DNA of 37,286 bases. It comes from CSP1-1 sp035620615. GTDB lineage: Archaea > Thermoproteota > Nitrososphaeria > Nitrososphaerales > Nitrosopumilaceae. The DNA lies in NCBI GenBank assembly GCA_035620615.1, contig DASPGM010000009.1:1-37286 (forward strand), read 5' to 3'. Numbering within the stretch: position 1 is the stretch's first letter; each line of letters opens with the position of its first letter. Shown piece by piece: positions 1 through 8,043 of the stretch. The notes beneath the pieces are model-generated. The model did no database searches. It was not told the DNA's origin and saw only the letters and a program-made list of their open reading frames with translations. The position numbers were made by a program, and so were the translations under genes.

Positions 1-136
1 TCCAGGCCCTGGTGCACAGGCAGCAATACGAGCTCTAGCAAGAGGCGGCTTTAAGATAGGACGAATTGATGATGTTACTCCAATACCTCATGACACTACT
101 AGGAAAAAAGGTGGCAAGAGGGGTAGAAGAGTCTAG
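1..136 (+). CDS. rps11: Small ribosomal subunit protein uS11, C-terminal end (partial)
   Basis: Only the last 44 codons are in the window; the gene starts upstream. The reading frame beginning at base 2 gives a tail starting PGPGAQAAIRAL, with GGFKIGRIDDVTPIPHD and a basic end (KKGGKRGRRV). This is the strongly conserved C-terminus of uS11, which sits on the platform of the 30S subunit near the mRNA exit and the 3' end of 16S rRNA. Its TAG stop lies in a palindromic CTAG that also supplies the stop of the convergent gene that follows. Identity is confident; nothing can be said about its promoter. Confidence 0.95.
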   Translation, partial: PGPGAQAAIRALARGGFKIGRIDDVTPIPHDTTRKKGGKRGRRV

Positions 137-450
137 TCTGATTCTACAAGTTTTAATTTTATTTTACAACCACGTGATTCAAAAAAATCAATCATAAAAT
201 TAGTGAGTTTCTCATCATTTTTTCTACCCTTTGCTTTTTGTATCATATCTGAAAATTTTTCTTCAATTTTTATTCTTAGAGAAGGGGTTATCCAAAGAGG
301 AACAAAAGTCCAACCAAATTTTGAAACTGGATTACCGAATTTATAAGCATCAGATACTTCACATTGAGTTTGTAGGTGACTAAGTGATTTTATGAGCAGT
401 ATCTTATCTTCATCGTATTTAGTGGTACTTATTTCAAAAACAGTTTTCAT
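133..450 (-). CDS. Conserved hypothetical protein, last gene of the rtcB operon
   Basis: A 105-residue soluble protein that I do not recognise. It has no signal peptide, membrane segment or cysteine cluster; its single Cys is near the C-terminus. Composition is mixed and charged, with a lysine-rich middle (KAKGRKNDEK). Its ATG overlaps the stop of the upstream PDCD5-like gene in an ATGA junction, so it is probably translationally coupled and belongs to the rtcB-PDCD5 transcript. At its 3' end it meets rps11 tail to tail, both using the same CTAG for their stops. The operon context hints at RNA or nucleic-acid metabolism, but that is inference only. Confidence 0.75.
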   Translation of the reverse strand: MKTVFEISTTKYDEDKILLIKSLSHLQTQCEVSDAYKFGNPVSKFGWTFVPLWITPSLRIKIEEKFSDMIQKAKGRKNDEKLTNFMIDFFESRGCKIKLKLVESD

Positions 451-878
451 TGATTATCTAAAACATCTTCTGTAAAAGTTTCATTATTTGATGATTTGCT
501 GGTAAGTTTTTCTGAGAGGGATACAAATTTTCCATCTTGCTCAATATTGATTTTAGTTTGCATTCGCACATTTATCCCTACAGATCTAAACAAAGCTAAG
601 AGTTTTCCACCATCTATTTCTTCATCAATTTCACCAGAAGAAAGTAATTCGGCAAGTTTATCAATTATTATTTTTGTTTCAGCAGGATATTGAGATTCTG
701 CGTTTTTTAATACTTCTAGTCCTCTATAACCTAAATTTTTTACGAGTATTTCTCTTGGATTAGATTGTAAATCTGTTGAGGGTTTATGTTCCTGCATTTT
801 TTTAAAAGCTATATTTTTTTCCATTTCCGCTAGACGGCGTTTCTTTAATAGTTCAAGTTCTTTGTCTTCTTCACTCAT
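447..878 (-). CDS. PDCD5-like (TFAR19-related) DNA-binding protein
   Basis: 143 residues. The start is a charged helix (SEEDKELELLKKRRLAEMEK) like the disordered N-terminal helix of PDCD5. The core at about 43-100 (REILVKNLGYRGLEVL... AETKIIIDKLAELLSSGEI... GGKLLALF) follows the three-helix pattern of the archaeal double-stranded-DNA-binding/PDCD5 family. A C-terminal extension of about 40 residues goes beyond the usual archaeal length of about 110-115. Family members bind nucleic acid weakly; their role in archaea is unsettled. The gene overlaps rtcB upstream and the next gene downstream by 4 nt each (ATGA), so the three are one coupled operon. The family call is from fold-level pattern and is fairly, not fully, secure. 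Confidence 0.7.
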   Translation of the reverse strand: MSEEDKELELLKKRRLAEMEKNIAFKKMQEHKPSTDLQSNPREILVKNLGYRGLEVLKNAESQYPAETKIIIDKLAELLSSGEIDEEIDGGKLLALFRSVGINVRMQTKINIEQDGKFVSLSEKLTSKSSNNETFTEDVLDNQ

Positions 879-2323
879 CCCTTAATCACACCTATTGGAA
901 TCAATTTTGCCACACGAGTAGCAATTCCTAGCTCATGGGAGACATTAACAATTGCATCTACGTCTTTGTAAGCTTGGGGAGTCTCTTCAACAACGCCGTC
1001 TCTAGTTAAGGCCTTTACAACAATTCCTTTATCTGAAAGATATTTTTTTACTTGTGATTCTGTATAGTCACGTCTAGCTTTTGTTCTAGACATTGTTCTT
1101 CCTGCACCATGAGCAGTAGAACCAAAAGTAAGACTCATAGAATTAGGTTGTCCAAGTAGTATCCAGCTTGCCGTTCCCATAGAGCCTGGTATAAACACGG
1201 GTTGACCCAAATCTCGGTATTTTCGAGGAACCTCTTCTTTATTTGCAGGAAAAGCCCTTGTTGCACCTTTTCTGTGAACAATAACTGATTTTTGTTTGCC
1301 ATCTATAGTGTGTTTTTCAACTTTTGCAATGTTGTGGGCAACATCATAGACTAAATTCATCTCTAGATCAGATTCAGATTGTTTTAATACTCTCTCAAAT
1401 GATTTTCGTGTCCAATGAGTAATCATTTGTCTATTACTCCAAGCAAAGTTTAAAGCTGCAAACATTGCTTTTCTGTATGATTCCCCCTCTTCAGATGTAT
1501 TTGGAACACATGCTAGTTCTCTATCTGGTAATGAAATATTATATTTTTTGAGAGCTTGTTCTGAAATTCTAAGATAATCACTACAGATTTGATGACCAAA
1601 TCCACGTGAACCACAATGTGTTAAAATTGTTACCTGGCCTAGTTCTATTCCCATTCTTTTTGCAGCTTCCTCGTCATGAATTTCTGCAACTTTTTGTACT
1701 TCAAGAAAGTGGTTCCCGGAGCCTAAGCTACCAAGCTGAGGTGCTCCTCGTTTACGAGCTTTATCAGAAAATTTGTTTGGGTCTGCATTTTCCATATGAC
1801 CATATTCTTCGCAGACTTCTGCGTCTTCTTTTGTGCCATACCCGTTATCTATTGCCCATGGAACGCCTCTAACTAACACTTCATCAAGTTGTGAGCTACT
1901 TAGTTTAATTGCACCCTTTGAACCCACTCCAGAAGGAATTGAATTGAAAAGATCCGTTACTAGTTCTTGTAATTTTGGTCTAACGTCTTTTTCTTTGAGG
2001 TTTGTTCGTAATAATCTCACTCCACAATTAATATCATAACCTACGCCACCAGGACTAATCATCCCTTCCTCTGCGTCCATAGCGGCTACACCACCTACTG
2101 GAAAACCATATCCTTCATGACCATCAGGCAATACGACAGCGTTTTGCTGTATACCAGGTAAAGTAGATACATTGATGGCCTGATCAATTGTTCTATCACT
2201 CATCATTTTTTCAAGAAGTTGGTCATCAGCGTAAATAATAACAGGAACTCGCATTCCTCTTGATTCATCTTTTTCAATTTTGTATGTCATATTTCCAATT
2301 TTTTTCGGAATTAAACTAGGCAT
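875..2323 (-). CDS. rtcB: tRNA-splicing ligase RtcB
   Basis: 482 residues, the normal length for archaeal RtcB with no intein. RtcB joins tRNA exon halves after splicing-endonuclease cleavage, using GTP and Mn2+ through a covalent histidine-GMP intermediate. Visible motifs are DGHEGYGFPVGGVAA, GGVGYDINCGVRL (metal ligands Asp97 and Cys100), GSLGSGNHFLEVQ, HCGSRGFGHQI, YDVAHNIAK and the AHGAGR motif near residue 405 with the guanylylated histidine. It is the first gene of a three-gene minus-strand operon. Its function fits this window, where several tRNA genes carry introns that need this enzyme. The start is chosen from the conserved N-terminal pattern and lies about 33 nt from an ATTTAAAT box. 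Confidence 0.97.
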   Translation of the reverse strand: MPSLIPKKIGNMTYKIEKDESRGMRVPVIIYADDQLLEKMMSDRTIDQAINVSTLPGIQQNAVVLPDGHEGYGFPVGGVAAMDAEEGMISPGGVGYDINCGVRLLRTNLKEKDVRPKLQELVTDLFNSIPSGVGSKGAIKLSSSQLDEVLVRGVPWAIDNGYGTKEDAEVCEEYGHMENADPNKFSDKARKRGAPQLGSLGSGNHFLEVQKVAEIHDEEAAKRMGIELGQVTILTHCGSRGFGHQICSDYLRISEQALKKYNISLPDRELACVPNTSEEGESYRKAMFAALNFAWSNRQMITHWTRKSFERVLKQSESDLEMNLVYDVAHNIAKVEKHTIDGKQKSVIVHRKGATRAFPANKEEVPRKYRDLGQPVFIPGSMGTASWILLGQPNSMSLTFGSTAHGAGRTMSRTKARRDYTESQVKKYLSDKGIVVKALTRDGVVEETPQAYKDVDAIVNVSHELGIATRVAKLIPIGVIKG

Positions 2324-2352
2324 TAAGATCGGTAAATGGTCATGCCAAGATA

Positions 2353-2360
2353 ATTTAAAT
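2353..2360. promoter_or_regulatory. Palindromic TATA element between rtcB and purB
   Basis: The sequence atttaaat is its own reverse complement and lies in the 77-nt divergent spacer. It sits about 33 nt from the rtcB start on the minus strand and about 45 nt from the purB start on the plus strand, so it could serve as a TATA box in both directions. A second TATA-like stretch, gatataaaat at 2380-2389, is only about 16 nt from the purB TTG, too close for a transcript that contains that start. Confidence 0.4.
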
Positions 2361-2400
2361 CATAAGTAGATTTATTTTCGATATAAAATAAGATTCCATA

Positions 2401-3762
2401 TTGTCAATATTACCAATTGATAGTGGGCGTTATGGAACCATAGAGATGGTTGCTATATTCAAGGAACAAAAAAAAATCAATTATCAGCTAGAAATTGAAG
2501 GAGCTACAGCGATCTCACAAAGTGAAATACGGATGATTCCAAAGGAAGCTGCTAAAGAGATTCATCGTGTAGCTAAATCGGGAAAAATTACAGCAAAGCG
2601 TATCAAACAGCTTGAAGCAAAAAGTGATCATGATACAGCAGCTCTAGTTGAAGCTTTAAGTGAAAAATGTAAACTATCAGCGAGGCCTTGGGTACATTAT
2701 GGGCTAACAAGCAATGATCTTGTCGATACAAGTAATTCAATGCAAATGAAAGATGCTTTGGCAATTATTCAACCTAAAGTAGGAAAGCTTGCTTTACTAT
2801 TAGCAAAAATGGCAGTAAAGTACAAAGAACTTCCTGCAGTTGGTCGTACACACGGACAACATGCAAGCATTATTTCTTTTGGATTAAAATTTGCAAACTG
2901 GGCATTTGAAATGTCAAAGCACGTTGAAAGAATTGAAGAAATAAAAAAAAGAGTTCTAATCTGTAAAACTCTTGGAGTTGTAGGTACGGGATCTTTAATG
3001 GGTTCACAAGCACTTGAGGTACAAAAAAAAGTATCAAAAAAACTTGGTTTGTTTCCAGCAGAGGTATCTACACAAATAATTCCAAGAGAAAGGTATGCAG
3101 AATATGTTTTCCAATTGGCACTCTTAGGCTCAACACTTGAAAAAATTGCAGTAGAAATTCGAAATCTTCAAAGAACCGAAATAGGAGAAGTTGCAGAACA
3201 TTTTAAAAAAGGTCAAATGGGAAGTAGTGCAGTACCTGTAAAAAGAAATCCAACTAAAAGTGAACGAATTACATCTTTATCAAAATTATTGCGAAGTCAA
3301 GTACAAGTGAGTTTTGAGAATATTCCTCATTGGCATGAAAGGGACTTGTCTAATTCAGCGAATGAGCGATTCATTATTCCTATGTGTTCTATTTTGTTAG
3401 ATGAAATGATTGAAACTATGATTACCGTTATACAAAATCTACAAATCAACACAAAAAAGATTACTACAAATCTCTATGTAACAAAAGGCCAAATCTTTTC
3501 TGAATTTCTATTAAAGGCACTTATCAAAAAAGGAATTCCTCGATTCAAAGCGTATAGAGATGTTCAAAGAATAGCATTTGAAGCTCATGATAAAGGAATA
3601 GAATACATGGATGCAATAAGAAATGATAAATCTTTAGCACCTAAAATAACAGAAAAAGAAATTAAATCAATATTCACACCTGAAAATCATCTAGGTTCTT
3701 CAGTTGCAATAATAAAAAACGTTACAAATTCAGTTAAAAATACATGTAAAAAATTTATCTAG
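2401..3762 (+). CDS. purB: Adenylosuccinate lyase
   Basis: 453 residues. The enzyme cleaves SAICAR to AICAR and adenylosuccinate to AMP, releasing fumarate, in purine synthesis. Visible motifs are the N-terminal YGTIEM segment, HYGLTSNDLVDTSNSMQ, the catalytic histidine in VGRTHGQHA, and the fumarase/ASL signature loop GQMGSSAVPVKRNPTKSE. The start is a TTG: the protein begins SILPIDSGRYG, as in archaeal PurB, and no in-frame ATG lies nearer. The 3' end overlaps the convergent PP-loop gene by 8 nt. No other purine genes are adjacent. Confident. Confidence 0.96.
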   Translation: MSILPIDSGRYGTIEMVAIFKEQKKINYQLEIEGATAISQSEIRMIPKEAAKEIHRVAKSGKITAKRIKQLEAKSDHDTAALVEALSEKCKLSARPWVHYGLTSNDLVDTSNSMQMKDALAIIQPKVGKLALLLAKMAVKYKELPAVGRTHGQHASIISFGLKFANWAFEMSKHVERIEEIKKRVLICKTLGVVGTGSLMGSQALEVQKKVSKKLGLFPAEVSTQIIPRERYAEYVFQLALLGSTLEKIAVEIRNLQRTEIGEVAEHFKKGQMGSSAVPVKRNPTKSERITSLSKLLRSQVQVSFENIPHWHERDLSNSANERFIIPMCSILLDEMIETMITVIQNLQINTKKITTNLYVTKGQIFSEFLLKALIKKGIPRFKAYRDVQRIAFEAHDKGIEYMDAIRNDKSLAPKITEKEIKSIFTPENHLGSSVAIIKNVTNSVKNTCKKFI

Positions 3763-4534
3763 TCTTGATTAGTTTTTTATGTATTAAAGTACCATATTGC
3801 AATGCTTTTTTTCTTTGATAAGCAGAAATTTCAGGAACCCCAATTTCTTTAGCCACTTTTCTGATGATGTGTTTTCGTAATAAATCATCAGAATCTTTAA
3901 TTTTATAATCGAGAGGGATTTTTTTAGAAAAATTTATGAAACTTTCTGATAAAAATGGTTGAAGAATTTTTACTCCAAACTCAGATGATACCTCAGAAAC
4001 TGCTTTCATCATTTTTAATTCATTATCAATTTTAGTTTTCATTAAATCTTGTACTACTTGTTTTCCTTCTTTTATTGCATCTCTATATGCATTATATCCA
4101 CAAAATAATTCATCTATTCCATTTGCAGTTAATACGGTATCCAGATTAAGGCTCTTGGCAAGTTTTGAAACATAATAAAATGCAATACAATTCTCATTCC
4201 AAGATAAATTATTAGAATTTATTTTGGCTCTAATTTTTAAGGAAACTTTATGAAATATTTTAGGATCAATTTCAAGAATTTTGTGGGATAGTTTCATGAT
4301 TTCATTTACTTTTTTTGAAAATGAGATATCATGGGAACCTACAAAACCAATTGTTAGAAGAGTCACTTGATAACCTAGATCATTACAAATTTTTGCTAAA
4401 AGTGTACTGTCTACTCCTCCAGAAAATGCAATTCCAATTTTCTTTTTGGGTAAAATTTCTTTAATTGATTTTTGTAGTTCTTGTAAAATAGATGCGGTAT
4501 TTTCCAATACATACAATCTAAAGATGGGATACAA
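3755..4534 (-). CDS. Asparagine-synthase-like PP-loop ATP pyrophosphatase (synthetase domain only)
   Basis: 259 residues. The ATP-binding P-loop SGGVDST is at 38-44, followed by a second conserved region (VLTANGIDELFCGYNAY) and a C-terminal ...LRKHIIRKVAKEIGVPEISAYQRKKALQYGT, all typical of the synthetase domain of class B asparagine synthases. The glutaminase (Ntn hydrolase) domain is absent, so any amidotransfer would need free ammonia or a partner. Ammonia is plentiful in an ammonia oxidiser, but use of it here is inference. The start given is TTG; further in-frame TTG codons about 18 and 27 nt inside fit better with a TATA-like box at 4549-4558, so the start is uncertain. The substrate is not established. 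Confidence 0.75.
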   Translation of the reverse strand: MYPIFRLYVLENTASILQELQKSIKEILPKKKIGIAFSGGVDSTLLAKICNDLGYQVTLLTIGFVGSHDISFSKKVNEIMKLSHKILEIDPKIFHKVSLKIRAKINSNNLSWNENCIAFYYVSKLAKSLNLDTVLTANGIDELFCGYNAYRDAIKEGKQVVQDLMKTKIDNELKMMKAVSEVSSEFGVKILQPFLSESFINFSKKIPLDYKIKDSDDLLRKHIIRKVAKEIGVPEISAYQRKKALQYGTLIHKKLIKTR

Positions 4535-4548
4535 AGTGCTTACGGTTA

Positions 4549-4558
4549 TCTTTTAATT
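4549..4558 (+). promoter_or_regulatory. TATA box of the pterin dehydratase gene
   Basis: cttttaattg is centred about 26 nt before the ATG at 4580, the archaeal spacing for a TATA box driving a leaderless mRNA. It lies in the 45-nt divergent spacer and may also serve the minus-strand gene. Confidence 0.45.
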
Positions 4559-4579
4559 GAACATTAAAGTTTCAAGGTC

Positions 4580-4864
4580 ATGGGAATGACAAAAATTCCT
4601 ACTAATGAAATTGAAAATGCACTCAAAAACATGGATGGCTGGTCAGTAGTAGAAGGAAAGCTGCATAAAGAATTCAAATTTGATGATTTCAATGAAGCTT
4701 TTGGGTTTATGACTAGAGCTGCCATGCATATTGAAAAAATGAATCATCATCCAGAATGGTTTAATGTTTACAATAAATTAATCATAGATCTTACTACTCA
4801 TGATGCAGGCGGGATTACAGAAAATGACATTAAACTTGCAAAGACTCTAAATTCATTAATTTAA
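4580..4864 (+). CDS. Pterin-4a-carbinolamine dehydratase (PCD/DCoH family)
   Basis: 94 residues, the normal length for this family. It dehydrates 4a-hydroxytetrahydropterin, restoring the quinonoid pterin used by aromatic amino acid hydroxylases. Visible features are WSVVEGKLHKEFKFDDFNEAFGFM, the catalytic AAMHIEKMNHHPEW(F)NVYN motif with its paired histidines, and DLTTHDAGGITENDI. The start may be this ATG or the next ATG two codons in, which gives the common MTKIPTNEI start. Only 43 nt separate it from the next gene, a pterin-synthase-like protein with its own promoter, so pterin metabolism is grouped here. The physiological substrate in these archaea is not known. Confidence 0.92.
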   Translation: MGMTKIPTNEIENALKNMDGWSVVEGKLHKEFKFDDFNEAFGFMTRAAMHIEKMNHHPEWFNVYNKLIIDLTTHDAGGITENDIKLAKTLNSLI

Positions 4865-4874
4865 AAAAGACCAC

Positions 4875-4884
4875 GTTTTATATA
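4875..4884 (+). promoter_or_regulatory. TATA box of the pterin-synthase-like gene
   Basis: ttttatatac is centred about 28 nt before the ATG at 4908, which implies a leaderless or nearly leaderless transcript and an independent promoter, despite the closely spaced upstream gene. Confidence 0.55.
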
Positions 4885-4907
4885 CAGAATAAAGCCAATT
4901 TTTTCAA

Positions 4908-5723
4908 ATGACTACTTCCCCAACTATCCTAGATTCTGATTTTAGGTATATTGACAAGAATGGAATCTTGATGAAATCAAGAACGGAACTATCTATTGCA
5001 CAAATGCTTTCTTTTCTTGAACAAGAATATGAATATAATCATAAATTTGCACTAGAGGGAAAAATAATTTTGGTAGATTTTAAAACAAAAAATGGTTTAA
5101 TTGAAGTTATAGATAATGATGAAGATCTTGAAAAATATAAAATAATTAAAAAAATGTCACCACAAACAAAAATTATGGCAGTGGGGCATCCAAAATATGC
5201 CGCACAGATAAAAGAATTAAAAGAAATTGTATTTTATGATAAAGAACCTCAAACAGGTTCAATCTTCATGGAGGATCCATCATTTGCTTTTGACTATGCA
5301 CATATTTTACCACTTGTAGAAAAATGTTCAATTCTTCACGGTCACACCTCTTCAGTGATGGTAGAGCTTGTAGGGCAGATGAAAAATAATTTACTGGTAG
5401 ATTTTGGTGATGCAAAAAAAATTATCAAAGAAGCAATCTCTTTTCTTGATCATAAATTTTTCATTAACAAAAAATATCTAAAAAAAGAAGATGATTCTCA
5501 TTATAATATTTCATTTAAGGGACCAAAAGGTATGTTTGAGCTACAAGTTCCAAAGGAAACAACCTATTTGTTAGAAGGGGAAGCTACAGTGGAGAATCTT
5601 TCTACTGAAATAATCAAAATCCTTGCTCCTAAATTGCCCAAAAATGTAGAGGCAGTTGGAGTATACATTTACGAAGGATATAACAAAGGAGCTCATATCA
5701 TTTCACAATTAGCAAAATCATAG
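4908..5723 (+). CDS. 6-pyruvoyl-tetrahydropterin synthase/QueD-like protein with nuclease-fold-like N-terminal domain
   Basis: 271 residues, about twice the usual 120-140 of this family. The C-terminal half (about 123-271) is PTPS/QueD-like: zinc ligands His132 (DYAHIL), His144 and His146 (HGHT), Cys140 at the catalytic cysteine position (EKCSILHGH), a FLDH pair at 179-182, and a late glutamate in YIYEGYNKGAH. The N-terminal about 115 residues are not part of that family. They show SRTELSIAQML, then ILVDF, LIEV and DLEKYK, spaced like the E...D...E...K elements of PD-(D/E)XK nuclease folds, though the ExK lysine is not in place. The gene lies 3 nt before valS, so they share a transcript. Product could be a tetrahydropterin or a deazaguanine precursor; the pterin dehydratase next door favours pterin. 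Confidence 0.8.
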   Translation: MTTSPTILDSDFRYIDKNGILMKSRTELSIAQMLSFLEQEYEYNHKFALEGKIILVDFKTKNGLIEVIDNDEDLEKYKIIKKMSPQTKIMAVGHPKYAAQIKELKEIVFYDKEPQTGSIFMEDPSFAFDYAHILPLVEKCSILHGHTSSVMVELVGQMKNNLLVDFGDAKKIIKEAISFLDHKFFINKKYLKKEDDSHYNISFKGPKGMFELQVPKETTYLLEGEATVENLSTEIIKILAPKLPKNVEAVGVYIYEGYNKGAHIISQLAKS

Positions 5724-5726
5724 GAA

Positions 5727-8042
5727 ATGGAACCAAAAATAGAAGAGAAAGCTTGGAATCCTGAATTAGAATTAGATATAATAAAAAAATGGGAAGATTC
5801 TGGTCTTTATCAATTTCAACTTGAGGAAAAAAATTTTACAATTGATACACCACCGCCTTATCCATCTGGGCGTCCATGGCATATTGGTGCGGCATCACAT
5901 TATTCACAAATAGACATGATTGCACGAACGGCCAGAATGACTGGGAAAAATGTCTATTTTCCAATAGGAATTGATAGAAATGGTTTACCAGTTGAGCTTT
6001 ACACAGAGAAAAAAAATGGCATAAGAATGAGAGAAACAGAACGAGGAAAGTTTTTGGAACTTTGTAGAGAGGCACTTGATGACTTGGAGGCTGAAATGAT
6101 TCAAATTATGAAGAGTTTAGGAATTAGCGCAGACTTTACGAATTATTATCGAACAGATTCTGAAGAATACAGAACGCTCACACAGTCAACTTTTATTGAA
6201 TTATGGAAAAGGGGTCTGGTTTATCGTGCAAATAGACCAAACAATTACGATTGGGTATCTGGAACTACAATAGCTGATGCAGAAATTACCTATCTAGATT
6301 TACCCACAAAACTTGTCTATATGAAATTTGCAATTAAAGAATCACAAAAAACGATTGGAATTGCCAGTACAAGACCTGAATTGTTATGTGCATGCAAGAC
6401 AATTATCGTTAATCAAGATGATGAGAGATATGCTGATTTAATTGGCAAGAAAGCTATTGTTCCAATATTTAATCATGAAGTTGAGATTAGAATTCATCAT
6501 TCAGCCAAAAAAGAATTTGGTTCTGGAGCAGTTATGGTATGTAGTTATGGTGATCAAAATGATGTTGCGTTATTTAGAGAATTGAATTTAGAAGAAGTAG
6601 TTGCAATTGGATTAGATGGGAAACTAACTGAAGTTTCTGGAGATTATGTAGGTCTCAAACCAAAACAAGCAAGACAAAAAATAATTGAAGATTTAGAAAA
6701 AAATGGATTTATTGAAAAGATAGAAGAAATTACTCATAGAACTCCGGTATCTGAGAGAAGTAAAAACCCAATTGAAATTATTCCCATGGAAGAATATTAT
6801 CTAAAACAATTAGATTCTATAGAGAAGATGAAAAAGCTAGGAAATCAAATTAGGTTTTATCCTGAGATGCATAAACATATTCTCATGAATTGGCTTGAAT
6901 CAATTGCAATTGATTGGCCAATTTCTAGAAGAAGATTTTATGGAACTGAAATTCCAATATGGTATTGTAAGAATTGTTTGGAACCACATATCCCTGAGCC
7001 TGGTAAATATTACAAGCCTTGGAAGGACAAATGTCCCATAAACAACTGTACTAAATGTGGAGCGTCTGAATTTGTAGGAGAAGATAGAACTTTTGATACA
7101 TGGATGGACTCTAGTGTGTCACCACTTTTTGTAACAAAATTTGGAAAAGATGAAGAGTTTTTCAAAAAAACTTATCCCACTTCAATAAGACCACAAGCAA
7201 AAGATATTGTTCGTACTTGGCTTTACTATACATTATTACGTTGTGAACAGCTTACAGGAAAAAAACCTTGGTCAGAGGCATGGATAATGGGATATGGATT
7301 AGATGAAAAAGGAATGAAAATGAGTAAAAGTATAGGGAACGCCCTAGATCCACTACCAATAATCCAAAAATTTGGAGCAGATACGTTTAGGTTTTGGAGT
7401 GCAAGTGAAATAAATCATGGTCATGATTTTAGATGTTCTGAACAGAAAATTGAATCAACAAGAAAATTTCTAAGTAAGTTATGGAATGTTTCTAGATTTT
7501 TATCCAGTTTTCCAATTATTGAAACGAAAAAAACTACCCCCTCAGATGAATGGATATTATCTGAGCTTGAAGGGCTCATTGCAGAATGTGAAAAAGGCTA
7601 TGATGAGTATAATTTTTTTATTCCTTCTGTAGCAATCAGAGAATTTACTTGGAATCTTTTTGCGGCGCAATATATTGAAATGGTAAAAGCCCGTGCCTAT
7701 GGAATAGGTTTTTCTGAAGAAGAAAAAAATGCAGCAATTTTCACATTACATAAAACTTTATCAACTATTCTAAAATTATTGTCCCCAATTACTCCATTAA
7801 TTACTGAACATTTGTGGCAGAAGCTTTACTCTAAAGAAAGTATTCACAAAGAGAATCAGATAAAAAAAGAATCGTACAAAGATATGCAAAAATATACAAA
7901 AGAAATTATTGAATTTAATTCCAGAGTATGGAATGAAAAGAAGAATAGAGGTCTTTCCCTAAAAGATTCAATTGAAATTTCTATACCTTCAACTCTTGAA
8001 ATTTTCAAAAAAGATCTAGTTGCAATGCATAATCTCAAATAG
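5727..8042 (+). CDS. valS: Valine--tRNA ligase
   Basis: 771 residues, class I synthetase of the archaeal ValRS type. The HIGH-like motif is HIGA at 52-55 (SGRPWHIGAASH) and the KMSKS motif begins at Lys531. Between them the CP1 editing domain contains STRPELLCACKTIIV and GSGAVMVCSYGDQND, which match valyl rather than isoleucyl or leucyl enzymes. WPISRRRFYGTEIPIWYC is followed by a zinc-knuckle-like Cys set (CKNC...CTKCG). It is shorter than bacterial ValRS (about 880-950) and lacks an obvious long C-terminal coiled coil. It follows the pterin-synthase-like gene by 3 nt. Confident in ValRS. Confidence 0.94.
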   Translation: MEPKIEEKAWNPELELDIIKKWEDSGLYQFQLEEKNFTIDTPPPYPSGRPWHIGAASHYSQIDMIARTARMTGKNVYFPIGIDRNGLPVELYTEKKNGIRMRETERGKFLELCREALDDLEAEMIQIMKSLGISADFTNYYRTDSEEYRTLTQSTFIELWKRGLVYRANRPNNYDWVSGTTIADAEITYLDLPTKLVYMKFAIKESQKTIGIASTRPELLCACKTIIVNQDDERYADLIGKKAIVPIFNHEVEIRIHHSAKKEFGSGAVMVCSYGDQNDVALFRELNLEEVVAIGLDGKLTEVSGDYVGLKPKQARQKIIEDLEKNGFIEKIEEITHRTPVSERSKNPIEIIPMEEYYLKQLDSIEKMKKLGNQIRFYPEMHKHILMNWLESIAIDWPISRRRFYGTEIPIWYCKNCLEPHIPEPGKYYKPWKDKCPINNCTKCGASEFVGEDRTFDTWMDSSVSPLFVTKFGKDEEFFKKTYPTSIRPQAKDIVRTWLYYTLLRCEQLTGKKPWSEAWIMGYGLDEKGMKMSKSIGNALDPLPIIQKFGADTFRFWSASEINHGHDFRCSEQKIESTRKFLSKLWNVSRFLSSFPIIETKKTTPSDEWILSELEGLIAECEKGYDEYNFFIPSVAIREFTWNLFAAQYIEMVKARAYGIGFSEEEKNAAIFTLHKTLSTILKLLSPITPLITEHLWQKLYSKESIHKENQIKKESYKDMQKYTKEIIEFNSRVWNEKKNRGLSLKDSIEISIPSTLEIFKKDLVAMHNLK

Positions 8043-8043
8043 A

